This document shows, piece by piece, positions 23,957-35,635 of a DNA stretch of 64,000 nt (the first letter of the stretch is position 1; the number at the start of each line of letters is the position of its first letter). Below the pieces are notes generated by a model. It was not told the DNA's origin, made no database searches, and saw only the letters and a list, made by a program, of their open reading frames with translations. Source of the DNA: Siphonodentalium dalli (taxonomy: Eukaryota; Mollusca; Scaphopoda; Gadilida; Siphonodentaliidae); assembly GCA_032622095.1 (NCBI GenBank), contig CP136068.1:1113607-1177606 (forward strand), in the 5' to 3' direction. Both the position numbers and the translations under genes were made by a program.

Positions 23957-24118
23957 AAATATTTTAGTACAAATAATTTTACCCGCCAAAAAATCTATTT
24001 TTAGATGTGGGGGTAACGAGCCTCACGTACTACTGTCATCGAAGTAACGAATGTAAAACTGAGGAAAATGACAGATTTATCTCACAAAAGGCAAGTTTTG
24101 TGCGATGGATAAATAAAA

Positions 24119-24260
24119 TATGTAGCTAATGTCGTCGCTTAAACTGTTTATGTCCACTCGGGGGATTTGGCATCTATTGGACTCGGCAGAGCCTCGCCCA
24201 ATAGATGCTCAAATCCCCCTCACGGACATCAACATTTTAAGCGACGACACTAGCTACATA
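24119..24260. mobile_element. Palindromic MITE, 142 bp
   Basis: tatgtagctaatgtcgtcgc pairs with gcgacgacactagctacata, and tgtccac..gggggatttg.gcatctattgg pairs with its complement near the centre (loop about at actcggcagagcctc). Confidence 0.8.
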
Positions 24261-25146
24261 TTCAATATATATATATACCGTCACTATTTATCGACTCTGA
24301 TTGTCTAATCGCAAGAGCTGGCATAATAAAGGAATATACTTGTTAGAGTCGGCAGAAGTAACCATGCTACGTATGCTAACAACTCCCCCATCAGTTCGGA
24401 CGCGTTCGTGTTTATCCATCTAGAGCACAGGCCCCTGGGGAAAATTACTAAAATACCAATATAAACTATACCAGTGTAAAGGTTCCAATCATCGATTTTG
24501 GCTAAAACCACACCCAACTATCACAACCCTACAAATTCTGGGAATCGATAATTGCAACCAAAATACCCCCTAGTGTGTCTTATTGGCAATAAAATTCCCT
24601 TTCATTTGAGATATGACTTGGCGAAATCGAACGAAGTGAAGTCGAGATATGATATCGGAAAGTACCGAATTCTACCGAACATATCGCCTCGTCAACCTGG
24701 GTGTCCGTCGAGCGCCCTTTGACCTCGTTATAAAATCAATATTTTCGAGCAATAAATTGTCGCGAACTTCATATGACCTCTAGATGGGAACCATCAATTT
24801 TTCCCGAAATTTGTGTGAAAAACATGGCCGCAAGCAGCACACTGCAACATTTCACATTTTAATCTATTGGCACACCTTGCAGTCCGCATTTTTTGGTAAA
24901 TTGTTTTGAATTTTACAGGCATGTTTAGGATCACCTCCAAATGGTAGCTAATAATTCTTACAGTATATGTCAAGGTTTAGGCCTGAACATATCGTGCCGC
25001 TTTAAATTTCAACTTGAAACATTAATAAACCCCCTTTTTGTAATGATTTGTAACACAATATTGAAAATGCTTGTAGCAATTTCCACCATCGGTCATAAAC
25101 ACTGTGCATATTAATCGCTTGCGTATCCGCATCATTACAATGTCTA
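24261..25146. other. Intergenic with one copy of the agatgggag repeat
   Basis: 24760-24960 belongs to the same family as 16130-16555 (cctctagatgggaacca, aaaaacatggccgca, ggcacacc). Otherwise nothing recognised. Confidence 0.5.
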
Positions 25147-25909
25147 GGAGAGGATAGGATAGGATAGGATAGTTTATTTACAATACACACGAATGATACA
25201 GTGGCATTAATACACAATAAAGTAAAGTAGTGTATTGTCGGGGGTAGCCTAGCCATATCGGGCTGTCTTCCTGCTACCCCCTAAAACAAGTATAACTATA
25301 AGTAATAGCATTGATGATTGTATTTCAGATCCACGCACATGTACAGACTATAGTCATATATAAAACTTTCTAGAATCTAGTACTTAGGGCATATCACAAA
25401 CAAGTATTGGCGTGGTTGTGAGCCAATCCAGACGATTTATCATATCGAAAATGTATTATCTCTCCATATATAGGAACTGTTCAAATTATCTAAAACATAT
25501 GAACAGTTTCGGTTCCAGTTCCAGTTCCATGGGTATATTAGGAACAAAATATTTTGTTTTCTGTTGCTACAACGGTTTCAGGCGAGGGATACCGCCATCT
25601 TTATTTAAGTAAACAAAATGAGAATCTATATTGATCGTCGGAAAGTCTCTTTGTTGAGTGAGGTTTTGGGATAATTCAAATTAATAATATTATACGTATA
25701 TATAACGTTTATATGTATATCTGGCGGTATATGGTCATAGTCTCGTTAGATAAATCATAATAATGTACGGTAACATTTATGATGTATGGTAGTATATATG
25801 GGCATGTTAGGAACGAAAATGCGATGTTTGTCCACATCCAGATGTGAAGAAAATTATTTGAGTATTATTAGGATTATAAAACGAGTATGATAATGAATAT
25901 TCGTGTTGT
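25147..25909 (-). repeat. Probable 3' UTR and (TATCC)n tail of the LINE that follows
   Basis: 25147-25173 is a run of aggat pentamers; on the minus strand it follows an A-rich end with AATAAA-like sequence, in the style of CR1/RTE microsatellite tails. It lies 740 bp beyond the stop codon of the minus-strand LINE ORF at 25910. Association with that LINE is inference. Confidence 0.35.
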
Positions 25910-27448
25910 TTATTGAGCACAATCGGGACATCCTTTGTTTTTACAGCGTACATTTTCTGGGTAATTTTTGAGCATGGCTATCTGTAAGCGCTTCTTCAAT
26001 GTGTGCCTGCTTTGGAAAGAAGTATAGTCTTTTTCCATATTGTTCCATGTTGTGGGGAAGGCGTGGTGGGGTAATTTTCCTGACCTCTTGGTTCTAGGAA
26101 GTTCTAACAGTACGGGATTCGGGTTTCTTGGGGTTGATTTTGCTCGTTTGTTGTACATCGTTCCAAAAGACGCGGGCAGACGGTTATAACACCAGTCATG
26201 CATGAAAATTGAGGAATTAAGAGTGTGTAAGTCATATATTTTCAAGATTTTCTCTCTTTTAAAGAGTGGATCTGTGTGACTCCTGTATTTCTTATTGCAT
26301 ATTATACGCAATGCTCGTTTTTGTAATAGGAATATTTTCTTGACTTCCGGAACATGACCCCATATTTGAATACCATAAACTAAGTGACTTTGAATCAGTG
26401 CATAGTACAATGTTTTCAATGCTTTACTTGGGAAAAAATGTTTCACCTTATTGATGCAGTAGATTGCATGTGATATTTTGGAGCAGATTACTGATATGTG
26501 CTTTGTGAATGTCAAGTTCTCATCAATGTGGATGCCTAAAAATTTTGTCGAGAATTCATGCCCAAGATTCCCTATTTGGTTCAATTCAATGTTATTCAGC
26601 TTTAATTTCGAAGTATTCCATTTTTTGTCATTGTTTTGTGGGTGTAAAAGGATATAGTTGCTTTTATTAATATTAATTGAAAGTTTATTACAGCTGCACC
26701 AATCGGATACATTGGATAATTCATTGTTGACATAACTGTGTACTAGTTCGCCATCTTTACCGCTTGTGAACAGTGTGGTGTCGTCGGCATACGATAAGAT
26801 GTCCATTGTTGTAGAATTTACCATATCATTCACGTATATTAAAAAAATTATCGGCCCTAAAATTGAGCCTTGGGGGACCCCACAAGATGTATTCATTGGG
26901 CTAGAGGTACTCCCGCTATATTCAACGTATTGCCTCCTCTCATTCAGATAACTATGAAACCATGACATTGCTGCACCCCTGATGCCATAGTGGTCAAGTT
27001 TCGATATCAGTATGTTGTGGTCGATCGTGTCGAATGCTTTAGATAAATCAATATATACGGCTAAGGTGTAATCCCGTGTCGGTGTATCGTTATTTTTAAC
27101 GAGATGATCTAGAAGGTGCATTATCGGATGAAATGTTGAGTGATTTGGTCTAAATCCATATTGGTGTTCATTTAAGATTTCATGTTTATTTAGAAAATCT
27201 ACTAGTCGTTTTTGCATTATTTTTTCAAGCAGTTTAGAGAAGGATGGCAGGATACTGATTGGACGATAGTTTGTTATTTCCTTAGAGTTATTTATTTTAG
27301 GAATGGGGATTACTTTGGAAATTTTCATTTTCATTGGAAATATTTCCTGTTCAAACGATAAATTAAATATATGCTTAAGTGGTGGGGCTATTATGAAGAT
27401 ACTCTCTTTCGTAAGCGCGGTCGATATTCCGTTGTAATCTTTGCTCAA
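25910..27448 (-). pseudogene. LINE ORF2, reverse transcriptase part
   Basis: A 512-codon open frame with a complete RT palm: NYRPISILPSFSKLLEKI (about residue 60), YGFRPNHST (97), IDLSKAFDTIDH (133), CGVPQGSILGP (189), the catalytic YADD (220-223) and KFLGIHIDENL, followed by a thumb/connection and a Cys-rich end CKNKGCPDC. Motifs fit the CR1/Jockey-type non-LTR group. RT catalyses target-primed reverse transcription. This reading frame is intact, but it is cut off from the endonuclease by frameshifts and stops at 27449-27927 (for example TAA and TGA around 27520-27670, a single-base shift near 27935), so the element as a whole is dead or very nearly so. Confidence 0.9.
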
Positions 27449-27927
27449 GTAAATATTATTTCCTGTATCGATGTAGGTTCGATTTCGAATTCTTTTGTTC
27501 GCCTATTTCGAAGGTAATCAGTGAAATTTGCTGGTGTTTCGACCGATTGTTGAAAAGTAGTCATTGAATTTTTCGGCTATTATGTTTGGGTCAGTTAGCT
27601 CTGTATCATTATCTTTAAAACTCTGAGGATAGTTACAAGATTTTTTAGTTTTATTGATGGCGTTTTAAAGAATTTTCCATGTGTTTTTTATATCATTTTT
27701 TATTTTTTTCTAGACTATCGCAATAATAATTATTTTTACATTTCCTTATTATTTTATTATATAGTTGACGATAATTTAAATAGGCGATTCGTGTTATTAG
27801 TGGAAAAGCTAGATCATGCGCGTTCATATATATGTCTAAAAACAATTCATATGCCTTATTGGGGGAGTTACAATTGAGAACTGAGACGAATTTACATGAT
27901 TTTAACAAGTTTTTGAAAATATTTACA
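27449..27927 (-). pseudogene. Linker of the LINE ORF2, frameshifted
   Basis: Pieces of continuous protein can be read in different frames: YSPNNVNIFKNLLKSCKFVS then ELFLDIYMNAHDLAFPLITR (27693-27908), then NTWKIL-stop-NAINKTKKS and LTDPNIIAEKFNDYFSTIGR. At least two frameshifts and two stops are needed to join endonuclease to RT. This is the desert/linker region between the APE and RT domains. Confidence 0.8.
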
Positions 27928-28857
27928 TTATTTGGGCTGTAGTTCCTGTTCGTGACTTTTTTTATGAGAAGGGTTTAATGGTTTGTGTTTGTTTGATTCG
28001 GAGAGGAATATGCCGAAATGATCTGAGATGTCGCAGGTAATTATCCCTGTTTGGTGACCGTCTTGTACTTTGTTGGTATAAATGTGATCAATTAGGGTAG
28101 CAGAGCGTTCAGTCATTCTTGTAGGTTTCGTTATCATGGGCACGAATCCTCTACTGAAGACATTGTTTATGAAATCGTTAGTTTTTTTATTCGTGTCGAA
28201 ATTTAAGAGGTCGATGTTGAGGTCTCCTATTATGTAAGATTTGGCATTGTTCAATTGTTCTAATATATTATCGAATTTTAACATAAATTTGTCCAAGTCG
28301 GCCTTTGGTGCGGTGTTTGGTCTATACATAAATCCTATTATACAGTTATCGTTCGTCCCTCGGTTTATTTCTATAAATAATGTTTCTATTACGTGTGGTA
28401 TAAATATTGTCAAATCTGGTCTAGGTTTATATTGAAGATTCTCCTTTATATAGATACCAATACCACCTCTACCATCGTCGCCATCAGGTCGAGATTTGAA
28501 TTCTAAAGGGTGATATCCTGAAAGTGAGAAATCTGAGGAACTATGCACTTTGAATATTTCTGTTAGGGCGATAACATCAAACAAATTTTCTTCTGTTTGC
28601 AAATCACAAAGTAGGTTTTTCAGATCTCCATAATTTGCGTTAAGACTTCTGCAATTTAGGCCAAAGATAGAGAACTTTATATTATTTGAGAGCACTTTTT
28701 TACCCTGTGTAGGCGAGAAATATTGGCATGTATTTTGGTTCCATAATTGGATGCTATCCGGATCGAATTCATCTCCTTCTATTTGAGACCATTTTGCCGC
28801 AAAATCGTGTGTATGTGTATCCCTAACCTCACTCAAAGTTATGCTATTTGCAGACAT
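27928..28857 (-). pseudogene. LINE ORF2, APE-type endonuclease part
   Basis: Minus-strand frame of 309 codons beginning MSANSITLSE. The APE endonuclease fold is clear: GLNCRSLNANYGDL (N68), ALTEIF (E100), GIGIYIKENL, GFMYRPN (Y178), GDLNIDLL (D212/N214), IDHIY and the catalytic SDH at 278-280. This domain nicks the target DNA to prime reverse transcription. It is followed after one base shift by the linker and RT. An approximately 30-residue N-terminal extension precedes the fold. The upstream 0.6 kb is 5' UTR-like. Confidence 0.88.
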
Positions 28858-30914
28858 AGTTTAAAATTACTAAATTGTTGTAATGTGCGCCCTTGGGTGT
28901 CGCCGTATGCTTATGTCGTTGTGCGGAAGGTCGGTACTTGTGCGTGGAAACTAATACGAATATCATTTTACTATTATACATACAAATTTTGGTGGGATTA
29001 TATCAATAGGTAGTTTATCCGTGAAATGATGATGAAAGTGTAAGTATAGCATACATGGTGTCAATCTGTTATCAATTATAGATTATATAGCTGAAATAAG
29101 TATTAGCAACAAGAATGACATAGGCTCATATACATATAGAAACCAGATTAATTAAAATGTGTAGATGTATAACACATACAAATAAACACAGCGGTATATG
29201 CATACGGTATATATACGTGATAATCAAAACCGCGAATTTCTGCATTTGCACCCCGATCCACCCCATCTAAAGCATATCTAGACATCCCCAGAAATGGTTG
29301 ATTATTCATTTTGGATTTCAGACGATTGATTGCATACCGTTTCACTTTTGATGCATAGCAATGGACTTCCGACAATGGCGTCATGACAACCATCGAAACA
29401 AGTCTAAAAACAGACCATTATCTCATAACAAACAGGCATTCTATATTTGATGAACTTATTATCTGCGATATGTGTGACTTTTTCGATTTTCGTCTTGTAC
29501 TTTGTTCGTATAAATGTGATCAATTAGGGTAGCAGAGCGTTCAGTCATTATTGTAGGTTTCGTTATCATGGGCACGAATCCTCTACTGAAGACATTGTTT
29601 ATGAAATCGTTAGTTTTTTTTATTCGTGTCGAAATTTAAGAGGTCGATGTTGAGGTCTCCTATTATGTAAGATTTGGCATTGTTCAATTGTTCTAATATA
29701 TTATCGAATTTTAACATAAATTTGTCCAAGTCGGCCTTTGGTGCTGTTTTTGGTCTATACATACATCCTATTATACAGTTATCGTTCGTCCCTCGGTTTA
29801 TTTCTATAAATAATGTTTCTATTACGTGTGGTATAAATATTGTCAAATCTGGTTTAGGTTTATATTGAAGATTCTCCTTTATATAGATACCAATACCACC
29901 TCTACCATCGTCGCCGTCAGGTCGAAATTTGAATTCTAAAGGGTGATATCCTGGAAGTAAGAAATCTGAGGAACTATGCACTTTGCATATTTCTGTTAGG
30001 GCGATAACATCAAACAAATTTTCTTCTGTTTGCAAATCACAAAGTAGGTTTTTCAGATCTCCATAATTTGCGTTAAGACTTCTGCAATTTAGGCCAAAGA
30101 TAGAGAACTTTATATTATTTGAGAGCACTTTTTTACCCTGTGTAGGCGAGAAATATTGGCATGTATTTTGGTTCCATAATTGGATGCTATCCGGATCGAA
30201 TTCATCTCCTTCTATTTGAGACCATTTTGCCGCAAAATCGTGTGTATGTGTATCCCTAACCTCACTCAAAGTTATGCTATTTGCAGACATAGTTTAAAAT
30301 TTCTAAATTGTTGTAATGTGCGCCCTTGGGTGTCGCCGTATGCTTATGTCGTTGTGCGGAAGGTCGGTACTTGTGCGTGGAAACTAATACGAATATCATT
30401 TTACTATTATACATACAAATTTTGGTGGGATTATATCAATAGGTAGTTTATCCGTGAAATGATGATGAAAGTGTAAGTATAGCATACATGGTGTCAATCT
30501 GTTATCAATTATAGATTATATAGCTGAAATAAGTATTAGCAACAAGAATGACATAGGCTCATATACATATAGAAACCAGATTAATTAAAATGTGTAGATG
30601 TATAACACACACAAATAAACACAGCGGTATATGCATACGGTATATATACGTGATAATCAAAACCGCGAATTTCTGCATTTGCACCCCGATCCACCCCATC
30701 TAAAGCATATCTAGACATCCCCAGAAATGGTTGATTATTCATTTTGGATTTCAGACGATTGATTGCATACCGTTTCACTTTTGATGCATAGCAATGGACT
30801 TCCGACAATGGCGTCATGACAACCATCGAAACAAGTCTAAAAACAGACCATTATCTCATAACAAACAGGCATTCTATATTTGATGAACTTATTATCTGCG
30901 ATATGTGTGACTTT
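28060..30914 (-). repeat. Tandem duplication of the LINE 5' half, period about 1.43 kb
   Basis: 28060-29482 and 29491-30914 are almost identical. Each unit contains the endonuclease-coding region and about 600 bp upstream of its ATG. They differ by a few substitutions and one extra T in a T run (29613-29620). The junction (gactttttcgattttcgtc) shows no poly-A or TSD, so a local duplication is more likely than two insertions. Confidence 0.9.
29610..30290 (-). pseudogene. Second copy of the LINE endonuclease, frameshifted
   Basis: Identical architecture to 27928-28857 (GLNCRSL, ALTEI, GDLNIDLL), but the extra T noted above shifts the frame after DTNKKN, so the SDH motif is read in another frame downstream. 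The copy has a few amino-acid changes (for example FSLSGY to FLLPGY, GFMYRPN to GCMYRPK). It lacks linker and RT. Confidence 0.88.
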
Positions 30915-33390
30915 TGAAATATGATAGTAAAAACGATCCTTGCAATCAGCTCCATGTATCACTTTCAAAATACTGAATAATATATGTTTGATTGAAGTAT
31001 TTGATAATATAATCTTGATTTCATCAGAACATATACGTTGCATCGTCGTATTGATAAACCATGCATAAACAAGATAAAAATCATTTATACTTGCAGCATC
31101 CATAATAGATTCCCGATATGAAGTGAGAGCTTCTATAACGGGTAGCATCTCTGTCTGTCATTATGTTGCAGACAATTATCTTGTGATCAAACCAGTGCGA
31201 TGTGTTGTACCTTCTGCGTAGAGTCCCCACCCGGGAGCGTAATTTATTGTTAATTTATAAACTATCCCCCACTGATTGGAACAGTTGTGATATTGGATTT
31301 GTCCAACAGTTAGTAATTTTTACCGCTAATTTTTTAAAGAATTAGTAACAGATCCTTTGTGAAAAGTTCATAATCTTGCCAAAACCTAACGGATTTCTAT
31401 GGCTATTCCATCCAATAGTCTAGTCCGACTGCTATACGAGATTTTTATGAGTGATACTTTTTAACATTTTCAACTGGTTGCCACATAATTTCCAACTGGA
31501 GTGAAATGTGATTTTCACCTCCACTTGGGTTGAAATTTTCCAGCTGGACCTCTAGCAAGTGGGAACGTTGGTTTGTACCCATCCCCTTGACTTGGGACAT
31601 TCGTTCTCGACCATCTAGTTTCCGAATATTCAGTCGCTCGTCCATTAACCCTGACAAAAATTCGGTAAATGGAAAAAATGTCACAGGACAAAAAGCCATC
31701 GAAAAAAGTCACAATAAACCGCTATTAACAGGTATTACATTGCTGTGATACGTGCTGAGCTTATCTCATTTGTTTTTTTAACAATTCACCCATAACTTGT
31801 GCACTTAATTAATTAATGCATAGAGATATCTTTATTACCTCCAAGTATAGGAGAGATCGATATAAATACAGTTGGATTAAAGTGGCCCCCCCCTGGTCAG
31901 TGTGGTGGGCCCTTATGTACAAGTATGGAGAGGTGTTGGAAACCGCGAGAGTGAAGCATATATGCATTTGAATGTTCACTACAGCTTTTGTTGCAGGAAA
32001 ATCTTATTTGTCCAACAGATATGAAAATTAGTCGTTACAACATGCGTGGGTGTTGAGAAGATACTTACAATGGACGTGACACGGGTTGCTGTACGCCATT
32101 CCTTGTCATTGTGCTGAGAACGTACAGGAACTTCGCAGAATATAGTACTAGTTCCTTGAGGCAGTGATATATGTGTTCTGTTAGGGTTTCCAGAGAACTT
32201 CCGAGGAGGGTTTGCTACCAGGTCATCTCTGGCTGACGACGCAAGGTGAAAATATTCGGGTATGCCGAAACGATAGATAATCCCTTCCCAAAAAGTGTTT
32301 CTAATAATGAGTGCGGCTGGAGAAGAGCATACGAACATGGCTGGACCAGGTTTAAACCAGAGATGACGAATGCGTCACTTAGACCTGTGGTCTCTGGATT
32401 AAACCACATATTTAGCTGTCAAACGGCGATTTAAACCTAGAGGTTTACAGACCAGGTTTAAACCAGCGATGACGAATCTGGCCGAGGAGTCTCCACCCAT
32501 ATATACACTTTGTATTTGTGCATGGGTGGAGCCTCCCGTGGAGGATAACATCTCAGGTTTCCTTGACGATACTCGCGAGTTATGTCACTTCCAACACTGT
32601 GAGCTATGTATATTGAGAAGATCCAATACATTGTTGTTATTTGAATATTCGGCATTATCGAAAATCTCCATGACCTAAATACGACAAATGGCCAAAGTCC
32701 GATGTTACAATATTGCAGGCTGTGAACCGTGTGTATTCCTTCAAATGCATAGAGGATCTAGAACTCGCCCCCAGTTTATAGAGGCATTTACAAAACGAGT
32801 AAATTAGGTCTGGACCGAGCCTTTGGCGAGGGGACGAGTTGTAGATTATATTTATTACATGATCCAAAACCTCTATAAAACATACTTAAATCAACAAATG
32901 GCATGTGAAACTGTCAACGGCTTCTGTAAGGCCTGCGTTGAGTTTTCACATATACGTAACTATGCGTTGTTTGCCCGCGCAAAGAAATAGTCCCATACAA
33001 ATAAAGACTCTTTAATGGCGTATATTTAATAAAATCACCTTTCAAACTCTTAATTCATTAGAGTTTGTAGGAAAATATTGGAAGCCATAGTATTTTGAGA
33101 TGTAGCGTACTGAATGTAAACAGACCACAAACCGGAAGTCAAAGGTTGCCTGACACTATTTCCTGTTAGGCAACAAACTTTGCATATCACAATTTATAGA
33201 ATGGGTTTATTGAATGGAATAAGGGTAAGATAATGTAATAAATACTAATATTACATATACAGATGTTTATATCCCCCCTTAGCAGTTTGCTAAAATATCC
33301 CCAGACGACTGAACGTCGGTCTAGTATCTGTTCATTGTTTCAGAAAATCACTGAAAATATACACAAGCAAACAACAACGGAATCACAACA
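30915..33390. other. Intergenic; no supported gene
   Basis: Small repeats only: ccaggtttaaaccag(a/c)gatgacgaat occurs at 32346 and 32452, ctccaccca / tgggtggag can pair at 32490-32530, and a ccaactgg/gg.ttgaaattttcc motif at 31480-31545 recurs at 42775-42815. Open frames at 30837-31148 and 31979-32338 (minus) have no recognisable domains. The last 100 bases are A-rich 5' leader of the PAN exon. Confidence 0.4.
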
Positions 33391-33708
33391 ATGCAGCGCA
33401 TCATGTTATCGTGGACAGTTTGTCTGATTATCTTCATGTCAGCGCTCATCTTCTGGGATCCTTCGTGCGCCGAATTGTGTGAGCCGCCAAATTTGCTGCA
33501 GAAAGCTGTGAATTCACCACCTCTGACCATTCAGCTCAGCACAAGAAGCACTAACATTGCAAGGTGTAGGCGGATGTGCGCGTATACCAAGGGATGCTCC
33601 AATCTCGCATACAGTGCAAACAGTAAGATGTGTTACATTCTAGGAACTGGTAGCGGCGAGGTGTTGGTAAATGAACCCTCGTTGGAAATCTCTGATAAAA
33701 CCACTCTG
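33391..33708 (+). CDS. Exon 1 of secreted PAN/EGF/lectin gene: signal peptide and PAN domain
   Basis: ATG in a good animal context (acaacaATGc). Residues 1-27 form a signal peptide (hydrophobic VCLIIFMSALIFW, cleavage near CA-E). The rest is a PAN/apple module: ELCEPPNLLQ, then the diagnostic ARCRRMCAYTKGCSNLAY helix-turn and SKMCYILGTG, giving the expected spaced cysteines; such modules bind proteins or glycans. The exon ends ACTCTG|gtgagg in phase 0 after 106 codons. Sequence just after the donor matches a dispersed repeat, which supports that site as the exon end. Joined in phase, the next recognisable exon is at 39269. Exact partner exons need transcript evidence. Confidence 0.7.
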
Positions 33709-34250
33709 GTGAGGAAATATTTATTTTCAAATCCAAAAGTACAAATTAAACGGACATGGCTCATTCGAACCTCCAATTGATTTCATTCAGTATATTTCCA
33801 GTCAATCCGCCCGACAAACCGAACATTACATTATGTAGTCGAAATGATTGTGCCCCATGCAGCCCCTACCATGACCGCTACTATAGCGGTATGATCCGTG
33901 TTTTAACCAAATCTTTATCACAAGCGAGAACATGCGTGCTGGCGCGTGTGTTCCAAAGTAAACGTGCGTGTTGTTCTATTGCGATACTAAACGTCTTCAT
34001 GTATAGAATATCATATGTTGTTTTTAGTGCTACATTTCGAATCACAGCTGATCGTTAATCCCTCACGATATGAGTCTGATTTGTCTTGCGACATTTTTCA
34101 GCATTACTTCGGACTGGATCGCGTTATATTGGACAAGAAGTTGTGATTTCGAACATATTTGTGAAGAGGTTGGCGTTTGGAAACGAAGACACATACGCGA
34201 GTTTGCTGAATGACTTTCTGAAGAAGCAGCCTGTCCCCCCCCAAAAAAAC
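33709..34250. other. Intron with possible extra small exons
   Basis: 33750-33785 is a fragment of the dispersed repeat also at 13630 and 54050. After ttccag, 33802-33890 reads NPPDKPNITLCSRNDCAPC in a frame that does not fit the phase-0 donor; after ttttcag, 34102 onwards is open in two frames. These may be cassette exons or chance; none is called. Confidence 0.35.
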
Positions 34251-34600
34251 CAGCACATTATCTGCTTATAATATAACTTATTTTAGGTAGATAATCTGCT
34301 TAGTATCCCTCAATTTGTGTAGATAATCTGCTGAAAATGAGAACATTTTAGTCACATCATCGACTCAAAATGAGGCGATCCTAAGCAGATTATGCGCGGA
34401 CAATGACACTAATAAGCAAATTCACGACTTTTCAGGTGTACGCTCATTAACAGGTGTGTTCACTCTGACCCGCGCCCAAAATAACGAAATAGCGGGTAAG
34501 AGTCCATTATCTGCTTATTTCAGAATCCAATAGTCACATTTTGTACATATTTCAAATTATAGGTCGATTATGTGCGTATTTCTGCGAGGATATAATTATT
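34251..34600 (+). repeat. Dispersed 350-bp repeat, copy 1
   Basis: Direct copy of 38325-38650. Shared blocks: attatctgcttataata, cttattttaggt.gataatctgct, ttttagtcaca.tatcgactca, ttcaggtgta.gctc, acccgcgcc..aa.cgaaata, and aattataggtcgatt. Sub-motifs attatctgctta / aagcagattat recur in both orientations. Probably an interspersed non-coding element. Confidence 0.75.
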
Positions 34601-35635
34601 GGAAGTAGAACGTTTCTTCTTTCTAAATACACAATGATATAATTGATAAGCCTTCCAGTATTAACAACAAATGACTTGAAGAAAGATACCCCTACAATTC
34701 TGGCAACCTGTTGGCGTTGTTATTATATTTCCATGTACCATCCACAACAGGTTCCCAAGATGAAATAAAAACCACGCCAACAGGTTGCCAGAATTGTTTG
34801 GTATTTTCTTCAAGTCAATTCTTGTTAAAACGGAAGGTTTATCAAATTTGTCAACTAACAGTACAATCCGAAATGAAAAGCATTTGTTGTTCTGGTGAAG
34901 GAACTTAATTTGAGCAAAATATATCTGAAATTGGTCTCATAATTACGTTGGCATTTTTCAAAATGGGTTGCCATGGAAGCCAACAATTGTAATCTAATTG
35001 TTTTAAAATCACATAAACCTACCAAACCAAATGCAGTATACCACATGTTCTTCAAAGTACATTCGAACATGGTGCATGGTGTTACCACACCAAAGTCAAG
35101 TTTAAACAACTGGATCGTCTACATTTCGCACTAATGTTGAATTTTGAGGTTGTTGCCATGCCACCATGATTTTATTTTAGTATCACTATTGCCAACCATT
35201 AAACAGGAACAAAACTCACACAATCACACTGAAGTGATAATACATCATGATAATTTTACATCCAGTATAAAAGTATGATTATACCTCCAACTATGTTTTG
35301 CTCTTAATCATATATAGAGTCCCAAAATTAGGCGGCGCAAATATCAAATTCTGAGATTCTAGGCACTGGTTATGACATTGATCAGTTCAAACTGGGAAAA
35401 TCAATACATTTAAAATATAGCTAATATACCAAATTGAAGGTTAGGACCCGTTACGTGGGTTTGTGCTATATTCGCGAAATAAGTGTTTTGGGTTAGGTGA
35501 GTGTATAATTACTTGTCGCAAATGAACATTTTATCGAATGATAACTTATCGTAGTGGGTGATCTTGCACCAATGTCTCTCACCATTTATATTATGAAGAG
35601 GCAACCACTTGTATCACCAAAATAGAGACAAAATA
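34601..35635. other. Intron/intergenic, one inverted repeat
   Basis: 34695-34720 (aattctggcaacctgttggc) is complementary to 34772-34797 (gccaacaggttgccagaatt), and the pairing extends through cttgaagaaa / tttcttcaag, so about 34673-34818 is a small palindromic element. Otherwise nothing recognised. Confidence 0.6.

Larger units (their letters stand above)
19785..24035. mobile_element. 4.25-kb foldback element with very long inverted arms
   Basis: The tip CAGTAGTACGTGAGGCTCG (identical for at least 29 bp) is at 19785 and inverted at the right end, 24035; TCAT flanks both sides (19781-19784, 24036-24039), suggesting a 4-bp TSD. The left arm runs to about 21176 and the right arm from about 21780; the arms match closely throughout. 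The right arm is longer because a 585-bp segment is duplicated, a T-rich minisatellite is expanded, and about 60 bp absent from the left arm is present. The 0.6-kb centre carries a minus-strand ORF (21445-21786). No known transposase was recognised, so the superfamily is open. Confidence 0.8.

Noticed and set aside
25147-25173. aggat repeats as interstitial telomere
   Set aside because: The expected animal telomere motif is TTAGGG; this is a short pentamer run that better fits a LINE tail.
29148-29393. 81-codon ORF in the LINE leader (also at 30581-30826) as ORF1
   Set aside because: Present in both copies only because the region is duplicated; no zinc knuckle or coiled coil as expected of an ORF1 protein.
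31979-32338. 119-codon minus-strand ORF
   Set aside because: No domain, no splice context and biased by chance; length is not exceptional in this composition.
33802-34213. Two extra Cys-containing exons after the PAN exon
   Set aside because: Acceptors and donors exist, but the cysteine-bearing frame (NPPDKPNITLCSRNDCAPC) does not match the phase-0 donor at 33708, and two frames are open after 34102. They remain possible.
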